This document shows, one piece after another, positions 1 through 7,728 of a stretch of DNA of 37,697 nt; the first letter of the stretch is position 1, and each line of letters starts with the position of its first letter. This stretch comes from Erysipelotrichaceae bacterium (GTDB lineage: Bacteria; Bacillota_I; Bacilli_A; Erysipelotrichales; Erysipelotrichaceae), in NCBI GenBank assembly GCA_003543215.1, contig DPJD01000002.1, positions 31,966 through 69,662 of the forward strand. The letters are read 5' to 3'. A program made the position numbers and the translations under genes. The notes beneath the pieces are model-generated. The model made no database searches. It was not told where the DNA came from and saw only the letters and a program-made list of their open reading frames with translations.

Positions 1-1472
1 AGGATGGTGGTAAAAGCTTCTTCGGGTTGGATGCCATGTAGGATGGCGTTTTCAACCAAAGGCTGGAGTGAGAGTTTGATGACTTTGTGATGCAAGACAT
101 CCTCATCGATATCAAAGTCGAACTTAAAGGCATTGCGATAGCGAATCTGTTGGATGACCAAGTAATTGCGCACATGTTCGATTTCATCCTTGAGTTCCAC
201 CAAGTTCATATCGCTGGAGATGCTCATGCGGAAGAACTTGGAGAGTGCGATGATGGCGTGTTCAACATCTTTGTTTCGGTTGTTTTCACTTAAGGCGACG
301 ATAGAATCGAGCGTGTTGTAAAGGAAATGGGGATTGATTTGGTTCTGCAATGCCAAGAAATGTGTCTTACGTTTCTCGTTCTGTTCATTCAAAACCTTCT
401 GCATCAAATCTTTGATCCGATCACTCATCGTATTGAAGGCATCGGCTAAGAGGATGACTTCTTTCTGCCCATCTACTTGAACCCGGGCATCCAAGTCCCC
501 TTGTTCAATCTTGGTGATGTGTTTCTTTAAGATATTCATGGGGTTGGTGATGCGGCGTGAAAACATATAAGAGAAGAAAGCCACAATGACCAAAGTTCCA
601 ATGAAGATGAAAAACATGCGAAGTTGAATCTCGGTCTTGGTCAAAATGATTTCATTCACATTGATGAAACTGGCGATCTTCCACCGCGTATCACGGATGG
701 TGTTGACGTTGACATACATGTTCAAACCTTGCCAAAGCGTGAGTTTCCCACCTAAGAGAATCTCCTGAGCAATCAGCACACTATCACATTGACCGGTTTG
801 ACAGTCGGGGTTGGAGGAATAGATGAGGCCATTGTTTTGATCGGTGATGATGATGTGGCCTTGGTCCCCTAAATTGGTTTGGGCGGCTAAGGATTTGAAT
901 TGGCTGGTGCTCAAATCGATCATCAAAACACCCATTTGATTGGTGTTTCCAATATTGTATTGAACTTGTTTGGAGATGGTCACCACTTCCTCATTGCCAT
1001 TGAGAATCAGGTTTTCCGTATGAAGGCTACTGAAATGATGGATATCCGGCATGTTTATAGCTTGCTTGAACCAATCGATGTCCTGTATGTGAGGATTGAT
1101 GGTCAACGGCGTACTGGCTGCGATGACCATCCCTTTGTCATCCAATAAAGCGATGTGTTTGATGTTGCGTTCAAGATTCGTTGTCGCAAGCAAGAGCTCA
1201 CTGAGTTTATCGATTTCGTTGGTTTTCGTCAGATCCACAATGTACTTCTGCATTGTGTTGGAAATATCGATCACAGAGGAAAGATAGTTCTCATAGTTCA
1301 TGATGACTTGTTTGTTGATTTCCTTGGAGGTTGTTTCAATCAAACGATCCGTCCGTGAAAAGACCAATTGATTGGTCACACCGGTGGACAATAAAAGCAT
1401 GATGGCCACGATGGAGATGGAGATGACGAAGAACGATTGACCAATCGAAAGATCACTCAGTTTTTTGATCAT
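1..1472 (-). CDS. YesM-type sensor histidine kinase, C-terminus cut by window edge
   Basis: Membrane sensor kinase that should phosphorylate the response regulator encoded just upstream. The start is the ATG at 1472-1470, overlapping the end of the regulator gene by 20 bases. An N-terminal membrane segment lies at about residues 12-36. A long extracellular sensor region follows, then a second membrane segment near residues 275-300 and a HAMP segment containing RRITNP and QGDLDARV (about 470-590 in the window). The phospho-acceptor H-box reads QINPHFLYNTLDS, with its histidine codon at 327-329. The N-box reads LQPLVENAILHG near 30-70. The downstream G-boxes of the ATPase domain lie beyond base 1. 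In this family the partner AraC-type regulator usually controls carbohydrate uptake or use; the ligand cannot be read here. Confidence 0.93.
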   Translation of the reverse strand, partial: MIKKLSDLSIGQSFFVISISIVAIMLLLSTGVTNQLVFSRTDRLIETTSKEINKQVIMNYENYLSSVIDISNTMQKYIVDLTKTNEIDKLSELLLATTNLERNIKHIALLDDKGMVIAASTPLTINPHIQDIDWFKQAINMPDIHHFSSLHTENLILNGNEEVVTISKQVQYNIGNTNQMGVLMIDLSTSQFKSLAAQTNLGDQGHIIITDQNNGLIYSSNPDCQTGQCDSVLIAQEILLGGKLTLWQGLNMYVNVNTIRDTRWKIASFINVNEIILTKTEIQLRMFFIFIGTLVIVAFFSYMFSRRITNPMNILKKHITKIEQGDLDARVQVDGQKEVILLADAFNTMSDRIKDLMQKVLNEQNEKRKTHFLALQNQINPHFLYNTLDSIVALSENNRNKDVEHAIIALSKFFRMSISSDMNLVELKDEIEHVRNYLVIQQIRYRNAFKFDFDIDEDVLHHKVIKLSLQPLVENAILHGIQPEEAFTTI

Positions 1473-3039
1473 TGCGATACTCCTTAGGCGAGACACCCGT
1501 ATACTTCTTAAAACTGTAACTGAAATAGTAGACGTCGTTGTAGCCGACACTTTGAGCGATTTCGTAGATCTTCTGTGGTGAGAAGCGTAAGAGTTCCTGA
1601 GCTTTTTCAATCCGTATCTTGACAAGGTATTTATTGAAGCTCGTATCCAGCATCTTTTTAAATAAGGTGGAGAGATACGAAATGCTGATGCCCAATGCAT
1701 CACAAACCACGTCCATGCTTAAGAGTGGATCCGTATAATTGTTATCCAGATAACGAATGGCTTCTTCCAAGACTTGGGACGCCGATGTCTGTGATTTGTA
1801 AAGATTCATCTCACGCATCTTGAGGACCAATTGTTTGAGATAGTCAAACATCTCGGCCATACGACTAAAAGAAGAAAGTTTATCGAAAAGATCGGTCTCA
1901 ACCAAATCACTGAGTTCGATGTGGAGGTTGTTTGCGAATTCAATGAAGATGTGGGCAAGGTTGACCAGATAATACTGTTTATTTAAGAGATAGTCTTCTG
2001 AGATCTCATTGTTTTTGATGAGGTTGCTGAAGAGTTGGTCGATCTCATCCTTGGAACCAAATTTAATGACATAACGGATATCATCGATCTCTTCCTTGCT
2101 TAAAATAAGATCTTTCTTTTTACGTGTCGCAATGTCGCGATAATAGATGATCGATCCCATGTTGAGATAATTACTATAGGACAAAGACTTCTTCGCTTGA
2201 AGCAAGGCATTTGAGAACTGTTTGAAGTCATCAAAGGTTTCTGAGACCCCAATCAAGACTTTGATTTCTGAGAATTGCTTCTTCGTGAGAATCAAGTCAT
2301 AGAGCTTGGTCTCGATCCCCTTCACATCCTCATGTTGTTGATGGATGATGAAGATCAAACCAAAACCACTGTTCATGGAATAGACTTTGGTATCGACGAA
2401 TTTCTTCTTCAATAAGTTGATTAAGAAGATACGGAGATATTCAATTTCAAGGAAATCAGAATCCGCATCGATTTCAATCAAGCCAACGGTAAAATAACCC
2501 TTCATCAGATCGATTCCAAAGATCTTGAAGCGTTCAAGATCCAAGTCATTGATGTTGGAATAGTGCAATAAGGTATTGAATTGGTTCTCAATCAGAGCTG
2601 GTAGATTCTCACGATAGATGACATCCAGTCGTTCCTGATTAAAGACTGCTTGGTATTCTTCATCCAAGATGTTCTTGAGTTTGTACAAGAAATGTTTGAC
2701 TTCTTCTTCCGCAATGGGTTTGGAAAGATAGCTCAAAACATTGAGTTCGATGGCTTCTTTCGCATAGGCAAATTCATCATAGCCAGAGATGAAGGCTATT
2801 TTTGTTTTGGGGTATTCGGTACGAATGATGTTGGCCAATTGGATGCCATCGACATAGGGCATCCGGATGTCGGTGATGACGACATCGGGCTTGAGGCGTT
2901 CGATCAGATCGATCGCATCGTATCCGTTGGCGGCTTGACCGATGATTTCAAAACCCATATCTTGGGGTATTTTAGAGATGATGCGTTTACGAACTTCTTC
3001 TTCATCATCCACAAGTACAATGGTGTAATCTTTTTTCAT
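1453..3039 (-). CDS. YesN-type response regulator, REC plus AraC HTH
   Basis: DNA-binding response regulator of 528 residues. The REC domain occupies about residues 1-120, with acidic pair D11/D12, phospho-acceptor D57 in VVITDIRMP and the conserved lysine in YLSKP. A long middle region of about 300 residues follows. The C-terminal AraC/XylS double HTH occupies about 430-528 (SISYLSTLFKK, then EIAQSVGYNDVYYFSYSFKK). I chose the ATG at 3039; an in-frame GTG at 3045 is possible but neither has a strong ribosome binding site. It lies first in an operon with the sensor kinase and is divergent from galM-galK. That position makes carbohydrate genes, including its neighbours, plausible targets (inference). 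Confidence 0.93.
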   Translation of the reverse strand: MKKDYTIVLVDDEEEVRKRIISKIPQDMGFEIIGQAANGYDAIDLIERLKPDVVITDIRMPYVDGIQLANIIRTEYPKTKIAFISGYDEFAYAKEAIELNVLSYLSKPIAEEEVKHFLYKLKNILDEEYQAVFNQERLDVIYRENLPALIENQFNTLLHYSNINDLDLERFKIFGIDLMKGYFTVGLIEIDADSDFLEIEYLRIFLINLLKKKFVDTKVYSMNSGFGLIFIIHQQHEDVKGIETKLYDLILTKKQFSEIKVLIGVSETFDDFKQFSNALLQAKKSLSYSNYLNMGSIIYYRDIATRKKKDLILSKEEIDDIRYVIKFGSKDEIDQLFSNLIKNNEISEDYLLNKQYYLVNLAHIFIEFANNLHIELSDLVETDLFDKLSSFSRMAEMFDYLKQLVLKMREMNLYKSQTSASQVLEEAIRYLDNNYTDPLLSMDVVCDALGISISYLSTLFKKMLDTSFNKYLVKIRIEKAQELLRFSPQKIYEIAQSVGYNDVYYFSYSFKKYTGVSPKEYRNDQKTE

Positions 3040-3046
3040 GTTCACT

Positions 3047-3093
3047 CTAAGCGCTTTCGCTTCTATTATAGTCGATGTTTACGAATTGCGAAA
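3047..3093 (-). promoter_or_regulatory. Promoter and operator core for the response regulator gene
   Basis: On the minus strand a perfect -10 TATAAT lies at 3070-3065, with a weak -35 (TTCGCA or TTTCGC) 16-17 bases upstream near 3087-3093. The expected start point, around 3058, abuts AAGCGCTT at 3049-3056. That is the core of CcpA/LacI-family operators, but its flanks match the CRE consensus poorly. Promoter likely, operator tentative. Confidence 0.55.
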
Positions 3094-3128
3094 TATTGTA
3101 TCTTTTGTGTTGTTTTTTACAACGAATT

Positions 3129-3151
3129 TTGTAAGCGCTTAATGCTATACT
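3129..3151 (+). promoter_or_regulatory. CRE-like operator and -10 box upstream of galM
   Basis: Bases 3129-3143 (TTGTAAGCGCTTAAT) match the catabolite-responsive element consensus WTGNAANCGNWNNCW with one mismatch. The site sits just before a -10 TATACT at 3146-3151, so a bound CcpA or LacI-type repressor would cover the promoter. No convincing -35 is visible. The likely start point near 3158 excludes the upstream ATG at 3155 as the translation start. Confidence 0.6.
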
Positions 3152-3169
3152 GAAATGGGAGATAACACA

Positions 3170-4180
3170 ATGAACCTTAAATGTACCTATCCAGATACAC
3201 ACGATGTGCCTGTGTATTGCTTGGAAAACGATGTTTTAAAAGTAAGTATTTCTGCCTATGGGGCGATGCTTAAATCGCTGGTGTACAAACCTTTGAATCG
3301 AGAAACGGTTCTCGGTTTGGCAACGTTTGCGGATGATCAAAGACAGAGTTTCTATCTTGGCGCTTGTGTTGGACGTTGTGGCAATCGGATCGCATTTGGC
3401 AAGTTCAGTTTGAATGATAAAGCTTATGAATTGCCTTTGAATGGTCGTCATCATTTGCACGGTGGAATCAAAGGCTTCGATAAGGCGATCTTTCAAGGTC
3501 AGTTGATGGATGATCGTTTGATTTTGAGACACACCAGTCCAGATGGCGATCAAGGCTATCCAGGAACAATAGAAATGGAAGTAACATTCCGTTTGGATGA
3601 AGCTTCACTGATCATTGACATCAAAGGTCAAAGTGATCAAGATACGCTCTTCGATCCAACGATGCATACCTATTTCAATCTGAATGAAGATAAAGCAGCA
3701 ATTACAAATCACAAAGTCCGTTTGAACAGTAAGACGATGTATCGAGTTGCGGAGAATGGCGTTACCGATGGGACAACCATCGACGTGACCAATACGATCT
3801 TTGATTTCAGGGATGGCAAGAAAATTGGGGATTGCCTAAATAATGATCATGAACAATTGGTACGAGGTCGTGGTTTGGATAACTTCTTCCTAAAAGAACA
3901 CGATCTTTCGTTCATGGCCGAGTGTCGTGTGGACGATCTGACCCTTGTGATCAATACCGATCAAATGGGAGCGCATGTGTATACCGGGAACTACCTGGAG
4001 AAATTGGATGAAAAGGATGCATACAATTTCCTCTCACCGCAAGGTGGCATCTGCTTTGAGACCCAACATGTCCCCAACAGCATCAATTTCGACTTAGACA
4101 AGGCTCCGATTCTCAGAGCTGGGCATACCGTCACTTCACAAACCATCTATACCTTCGAAGGAGCAAATCGTGGAAATTAA
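3170..4180 (+). CDS. galM: Aldose 1-epimerase (galactose mutarotase)
   Basis: Cytoplasmic enzyme interconverting alpha and beta anomers of galactose or glucose, feeding the alpha anomer to galactokinase. The protein has 336 residues, typical of GalM. Visible family features include GRCGNRIAFGKF near residues 68-79, the histidine of DPTMHTYFNL and the C-terminal glutamate region FETQHVPNS that supplies the catalytic base. An in-frame ATG at 3155 exists. The ATG at 3170 is preferred because GGGAG at 3157-3161 is well spaced before it and the -10 box at 3146-3151 places transcription start after 3155. It overlaps galK by 11 bases, so the two are co-translated. Confidence 0.92.
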   Translation: MNLKCTYPDTHDVPVYCLENDVLKVSISAYGAMLKSLVYKPLNRETVLGLATFADDQRQSFYLGACVGRCGNRIAFGKFSLNDKAYELPLNGRHHLHGGIKGFDKAIFQGQLMDDRLILRHTSPDGDQGYPGTIEMEVTFRLDEASLIIDIKGQSDQDTLFDPTMHTYFNLNEDKAAITNHKVRLNSKTMYRVAENGVTDGTTIDVTNTIFDFRDGKKIGDCLNNDHEQLVRGRGLDNFFLKEHDLSFMAECRVDDLTLVINTDQMGAHVYTGNYLEKLDEKDAYNFLSPQGGICFETQHVPNSINFDLDKAPILRAGHTVTSQTIYTFEGANRGN

Positions 4181-5444
4181 GAACTTTAAAGAATATGTTT
4201 GGACTGATGCTTTTGAAACAACTTTAGAAAAACTGTATGGACCAGAACAGGTCGAAACGCAACGTATCCGTTATCTCAATCTCTTGAGTCGCTTTCAAGA
4301 AGTTGTACCTGAAGTGGAAGACTTCGATGTCTTCAGTGCTTCGGGGCGCATTGAAGTCGGTGGCAATCACACGGATCATCAATTAGGACGTGTCTTGGCG
4401 ATGGCAGTGGATCTGGATACCTTAGCTTTTGTCCGTAAAAACGATGACAACGTCATACGTTTGGTTTCCAAGGATTATGAAATCGCACCCGTTGTTTTAG
4501 ATGATCTTTCGATTCGTGAAGATGAATTCTATACGACCATGGGCATCATTCGTGGTTTGGCAAACTATTTCAAAGAGATTCATGGGACGGTTGGTGGTTT
4601 TGACGCCTACGTGGAAAGCAATGTGCTTTCGGGTTCAGGCATGTCGTCTTCAGCATCCGTTGAAGTCTTGATAGCGAAGATCTTGGACAGTTACTATGGT
4701 TCTGATCAACTCAGTGTCAGTGATTATGCGATTCTCTCGCAAAAAGCGGAGAATAATTACTTTAATAAACCCTGTGGGTTAATGGATCAAATGGTCATTG
4801 CGCATGGTGGTTTCTGTGCCATTGACTTCTACGATAAAGCCAATCCAAAAGTTGAACAAATCGACAGCCGAGGCATGTTGGAAGATGTCGATATCTGCTT
4901 GGTTCAAAGTGGGGGTTCGCATGCGGATCTCTCGGATGATTATGCGGAAATCACGAAGGACTGCAAAGTCCTCTCTCAATATTTCAATCAAGAGTATCTA
5001 TCGCGTGTTTCGTTTGAAGATTTCTATCAAGAACTGCCTAAGCTTCATGAATCCATGGATACGCGTATTCTCTTGCGTGGCTATCACTTCTTTAAGGAAA
5101 ACGAACGGGTCTTGGATTTGATGCAAGCATTGGAGAACCAAGATCTTCCTCGCTTCATGGATCACATCATCGCCTCCGGCAATTCTTCCTATCATTATTT
5201 ACAGAACGTTCTTAACAAACGAGACAATAAACAAGGTTTGGCCTTGGCTTTGATGCTTGCGGAACATCATCTTGAAAACCGTGGCGCATGGCGTGTCCAT
5301 GGCGGTGGTTTTGCGGGTACGATTCTGATGTTTGTGCCGAAGGCTAAAACAAAAGAACTCAAACAAGCCTATGAAAACGTCTTTGGACTCAACAGTTTCA
5401 TCCAGATTCGTTTACGTGAAGAAGGCGTCATTCAAGTCCTCTAA
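4170..5444 (+). CDS. galK: Galactokinase, GHMP family
   Basis: ATP-dependent kinase converting alpha-galactose to galactose 1-phosphate. The GTG start at 4170 has a strong ribosome binding site, GAAGGAG at 4157-4163. The protein has 424 residues. The substrate signature is GRIEVGGNHTDHQLG (about residues 53-67), the GHMP ATP loop is SGSGMSSSASVEV (about 154-166), CGLMDQM carries the likely catalytic aspartate, and the third motif is RVHGGGFAGTIL near the C-terminus. The NHTDH variant of the usual EHTDY signature is one I associate with galactokinases of Bacillota. galT and galE are not adjacent, so the rest of the Leloir pathway must be elsewhere. Confidence 0.93.
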   Translation: MEIKNFKEYVWTDAFETTLEKLYGPEQVETQRIRYLNLLSRFQEVVPEVEDFDVFSASGRIEVGGNHTDHQLGRVLAMAVDLDTLAFVRKNDDNVIRLVSKDYEIAPVVLDDLSIREDEFYTTMGIIRGLANYFKEIHGTVGGFDAYVESNVLSGSGMSSSASVEVLIAKILDSYYGSDQLSVSDYAILSQKAENNYFNKPCGLMDQMVIAHGGFCAIDFYDKANPKVEQIDSRGMLEDVDICLVQSGGSHADLSDDYAEITKDCKVLSQYFNQEYLSRVSFEDFYQELPKLHESMDTRILLRGYHFFKENERVLDLMQALENQDLPRFMDHIIASGNSSYHYLQNVLNKRDNKQGLALALMLAEHHLENRGAWRVHGGGFAGTILMFVPKAKTKELKQAYENVFGLNSFIQIRLREEGVIQVL

Positions 5445-5451
5445 AATAAAG

Positions 5452-5483
5452 ACAGCTTACTCCTAGAAGTAAGCTGTTTTTTT
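5452..5483 (+). terminator. Rho-independent terminator after galK
   Basis: A ten-base stem ACAGCTTACT / AGTAAGCTGT with a six-base loop is followed by seven T residues (5477-5483). It sits between convergent genes. The minus strand also reads into a T-rich tail, so it may serve both directions. Confidence 0.88.
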
Positions 5484-6021
5484 AGGCTTCGTTGTTTGCG
5501 ATGCGTTGGAGGATGGCTTCTTCACCATTGTGACCCAAAACAAGTTCACTGATGAAGGCGATGCCTAAGATACCAACAAGATTCAAACCAAATCTCAAAA
5601 GTGTGAATTCAATGCCAAGTGAAGCCGCTTCAAACATAAGCATTGGCAACTTTGTCGTCGACCAAGCGCCCATAAGAATCAGGACATTGGTGAAGGAACT
5701 GCCCTTCTTCAAAAGAGTGATTGCGACAGGGAAAGCGCCATATAAAGGACCAGCTGCTGCGGAACCGAGGAAGAAGGCTAAGCCCATGCCTTTGAGTCCA
5801 CTGCCTTTGCCCATGAGTTTGACCATGGTTTCTTTAGGAACCCAGACATCCAATAAGCCTAAGAGTACAAAGATGGGTGGGATGACCAACATCATCTCTT
5901 TCAAACTACCAAAGGCTTTTGTGGTGGATCCAAAGAAGAGATCACGGGCAAAGATGTACAATCCAATATAAATAAGAACCATCAAAATGAAGAGACGGTA
6001 ACGTTTCAATGTTTTTTTCAT
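5482..6021 (-). CDS. Half-size permease, second subunit (UPF0718/ArsP-like)
   Basis: Integral membrane protein of 179 residues with about five hydrophobic segments: YRLFILMVLIYIGLYIF near the N-terminus, then around residues 40-60, 78-105, 118-140 and 143-165. The loop SAAAGPLYGAFPVAITLLKKG resembles the core loop of the UPF0718 (COG0701) permease family. That family includes ArsP, an exporter of organoarsenicals. It is half the length of a normal member and adjoins a second half, with a TAATG stop/start overlap at 6021, so the pair probably forms one heteromeric transporter. Substrate unknown; a metal, metalloid or cofactor is suggested only by the linked NifX-like regulator. Confidence 0.72.
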   Translation of the reverse strand: MKKTLKRYRLFILMVLIYIGLYIFARDLFFGSTTKAFGSLKEMMLVIPPIFVLLGLLDVWVPKETMVKLMGKGSGLKGMGLAFFLGSAAAGPLYGAFPVAITLLKKGSSFTNVLILMGAWSTTKLPMLMFEAASLGIEFTLLRFGLNLVGILGIAFISELVLGHNGEEAILQRIANNEA

Positions 6022-6494
6022 TAGAGTACAGCCCCCATGATCAAAGCGACAATAATCGAGAACGCATAAGCTAAACCATTACGCAAGAAAGCGGCCTTCT
6101 TACCAAAATACTGTATTTCAAGTGGGAGTGTGATGACACCCACCATCATCAAAGTCGAAATAAAGGCCGCAATTTGCATCACCCCTGCCCCATTGTTTAA
6201 TAAGGCAACGGCGAGTGGAAAAGCAATAAAGCCTGGAATCAAGGTGATAGAACCCAGAATCGATGCGATGAGGACACCCCAATAACCGGACTCAGCACCC
6301 ATAAAACGCGAGATTTGATCGGCGGTTAAGAATGTCAAAGCGACACCAATGATCAAAACGATGGCTAAGAGTTGAGGGAGAATGTTCTCAAAGGATTTCC
6401 AAGCTTTCTTGAGGGCTTGTACGGTTTTTTGTTTGCTTTTATAAACGGATAAGCCTAAAGCAAAGGCTGTAAAGATATAGATGGTGTTATCCAT
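6021..6494 (-). CDS. Half-size permease, first subunit (UPF0718/ArsP-like)
   Basis: Integral membrane protein of 157 residues with four to five hydrophobic segments. The segment GSITLIPGFIAFPLAVALLN (about residues 82-101) is the counterpart of the glycine/proline loop in the second subunit. Both halves also carry the pattern of a hydrophobic stretch, a loop with TLP or KLP, and a hydrophobic stretch, as expected from a split duplicated fold. The ATG at 6494 has AAAGGAG five bases upstream. The gene begins nine bases after the DUF134/NifX regulator gene and shares a TAATG junction with the next permease gene. These three genes form one tight operon. Confidence 0.72.
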   Translation of the reverse strand: MDNTIYIFTAFALGLSVYKSKQKTVQALKKAWKSFENILPQLLAIVLIIGVALTFLTADQISRFMGAESGYWGVLIASILGSITLIPGFIAFPLAVALLNNGAGVMQIAAFISTLMMVGVITLPLEIQYFGKKAAFLRNGLAYAFSIIVALIMGAVL

Positions 6495-6503
6495 AGGGCT
6501 CCT

Positions 6504-7139
6504 TTATTGACAAATTTGACAGGGATTCAATTCACGCTTCACAGCGGGATCTTCCAAGAATAAACGTATGGCTTCTTCAATGCTTGTACTTTGAGCTTGA
6601 ACGGCTTGAATACCAAAGCTTAGAAAGTGATTGTACATGCTTTTACCCATGTGTTGGACAAGGATATGATTAACACCTAGGCTCTTCAGAAAGGCTGCTC
6701 GATCATGTTTTAAATGATTGGTGTCTTTCACATCACGAACTTGAATGATCTTGCCTTTGGACACATCATAGAGGCGAAGTTTTTCTGCTTTTCCAAAGTG
6801 TTGGGCAATTTGATCGTTCTCAATACCAATAGCAATCATCATTGTCTCGAACTTGGGATCTTGATGGATTTTCACAGTCTCAACTTCTCCACCCCTTACT
6901 TCGATCTTTCGTTTTTCAATCAAGGCCAAAGCAAGTTTTTGTCGAGCAGAAGCATAGATGCGTTGAACCGTTGTACGACTCACATGCATGTGTTCTGCAC
7001 AATGCGCTTGGTTCAAATGTTCGTAATCAATGTGTTTAATGACTTCAAACTCATCCAAGCTTAAAATGACCTTTTGGTTTGACTTGGTTGTGGGTTGATC
7101 GACGATTTCGATCGTGCGTTGTTTCTTGGGTCTTGGCAT
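6504..7139 (-). CDS. DUF134 HTH fused to NifX-type dinitrogenase Fe-Mo cofactor domain
   Basis: Predicted cytoplasmic transcription regulator of 211 residues. Residues 1-90 are a DUF134 (UPF0251) domain with the typical MPRPKK start and an HTH around QAHCAEHMHVSRTTVQRIY. Residues about 100-200 resemble the NifX/NifB C-terminal cofactor-binding domain (MMIAIGIENDQIAQHFGKAE, then a segment ending HILVQHMGKSMYNH). The tail ends NPCQICQ, a CxxC pair that could bind a metal or iron-sulfur group. The N-terminal cysteine I expect in many DUF134 proteins (CRRV) is replaced by KQRTI. It heads an operon with the two half-permeases and lies just downstream of a perfect palindrome, so autoregulation is likely. 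Its signal is unknown. Confidence 0.8.
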   Translation of the reverse strand: MPRPKKQRTIEIVDQPTTKSNQKVILSLDEFEVIKHIDYEHLNQAHCAEHMHVSRTTVQRIYASARQKLALALIEKRKIEVRGGEVETVKIHQDPKFETMMIAIGIENDQIAQHFGKAEKLRLYDVSKGKIIQVRDVKDTNHLKHDRAAFLKSLGVNHILVQHMGKSMYNHFLSFGIQAVQAQSTSIEEAIRLFLEDPAVKRELNPCQICQ

Positions 7140-7145
7140 AGCGTT

Positions 7146-7193
7146 ATGAACATATGTTCATTACTAGTATAACGATTATGGGATAAGAATCAA
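7146..7193 (-). promoter_or_regulatory. Promoter with palindromic operator for the DUF134/permease operon
   Basis: On the minus strand: -35 TTGATT (7193-7188), a 16-base spacer, -10 TATACT (7171-7166), then the perfect 16-base palindrome ATGAACATATGTTCAT (7161-7146) over the expected start point. No Shine-Dalgarno sequence is visible before the ATG at 7139. The palindrome is a natural site for a dimeric HTH repressor, most simply the gene product itself (inference). Confidence 0.65.
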
Positions 7194-7203
7194 GAAGAAA
7201 GCA

Positions 7204-7229
7204 CAAAAAAATGAGTTTTCACTCATTTT
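7204..7229 (-). terminator. Terminator of the ASCH-domain gene
   Basis: Read on the minus strand, the stem AAAATGAGT / ACTCATTTT closes a GAAA tetraloop and runs into seven T residues (7210-7204). The TGA stop of the gene (7221-7219) falls within the loop region. Confidence 0.8.
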
Positions 7230-7680
7230 CGATATAGATTAGATCAAAGTCTTCAAAGACGACCTTGGATTTCATATTGAAATCTGGGACTTGAGGTCTG
7301 AAGTAAGACAGATGACCCTCACGCCAAGTCTCGAGTGTATCGTCTTCCCCTTCACGCTCAAAGCGTTCTTTATCCACATCTTCAAAAGCTAGGATTTCGA
7401 TGTTTGTAGTTTGAATGACGCCTTTTGGATGTCCTTCCCAATCGGTGAAAAGACTTAAATCACCTACTCTGGGCATCGAGATATGCTCATTCAAATAATA
7501 ATCATAGGATGAACAGGTCGCCCTCTTCTTACCTTTAAGGACACGCTCACAGAGATCATTGGCGGTTTCTTCATCATCGTCAAAGTAAAACACCTCATAG
7601 CAGACTGTGTCCAATAGGCGATTAGTTTTTGTACAAAAGCGATCCCAAAATTGGGCTTGTTCAGTCGTTTTGAAGTTCAT
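7219..7680 (-). CDS. ASCH-domain protein
   Basis: Small cytoplasmic protein of 153 residues. An ASCH (PUA-like) domain spans most of it, with the diagnostic GKKRATCSS near residues 49-57, the hydrophilic strand PRVGDLSLFTDWEGHPKGVIQT, and a C-terminal strand VVFEDFDLIYIE. ASCH domains are predicted RNA-binding folds. Some stand-alone members hydrolyse N4-acetylcytidine, but nothing here assigns that activity. It is transcribed alone, divergent from the SDR gene with 48 bases between the starts. A possible -10 TATGCT lies at 7692-7687; no clear ribosome binding site is seen. Confidence 0.82.
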   Translation of the reverse strand: MNFKTTEQAQFWDRFCTKTNRLLDTVCYEVFYFDDDEETANDLCERVLKGKKRATCSSYDYYLNEHISMPRVGDLSLFTDWEGHPKGVIQTTNIEILAFEDVDKERFEREGEDDTLETWREGHLSYFRPQVPDFNMKSKVVFEDFDLIYIENE

Positions 7681-7706
7681 GACTTAAGCATAAACAGTTT
7701 TAGTTG

Positions 7707-7724
7707 TATAGTAAAGATAGGAGG
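7707..7724 (+). promoter_or_regulatory. -10 box and ribosome binding site of the SDR gene
   Basis: TATAGT at 7707-7712 is a good -10; no convincing -35 is present. AGGAGG at 7719-7724 fixes the translation start at the ATG at 7729. Confidence 0.45.
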
Positions 7725-7728
7725 ATTT

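Noticed and set aside
2650..3153. Plus-strand open frame of 167 codons opposite the response regulator
   Set aside because: It lies antisense to a clearly conserved REC domain, has no ribosome binding site, and its translation shows no recognisable motif.
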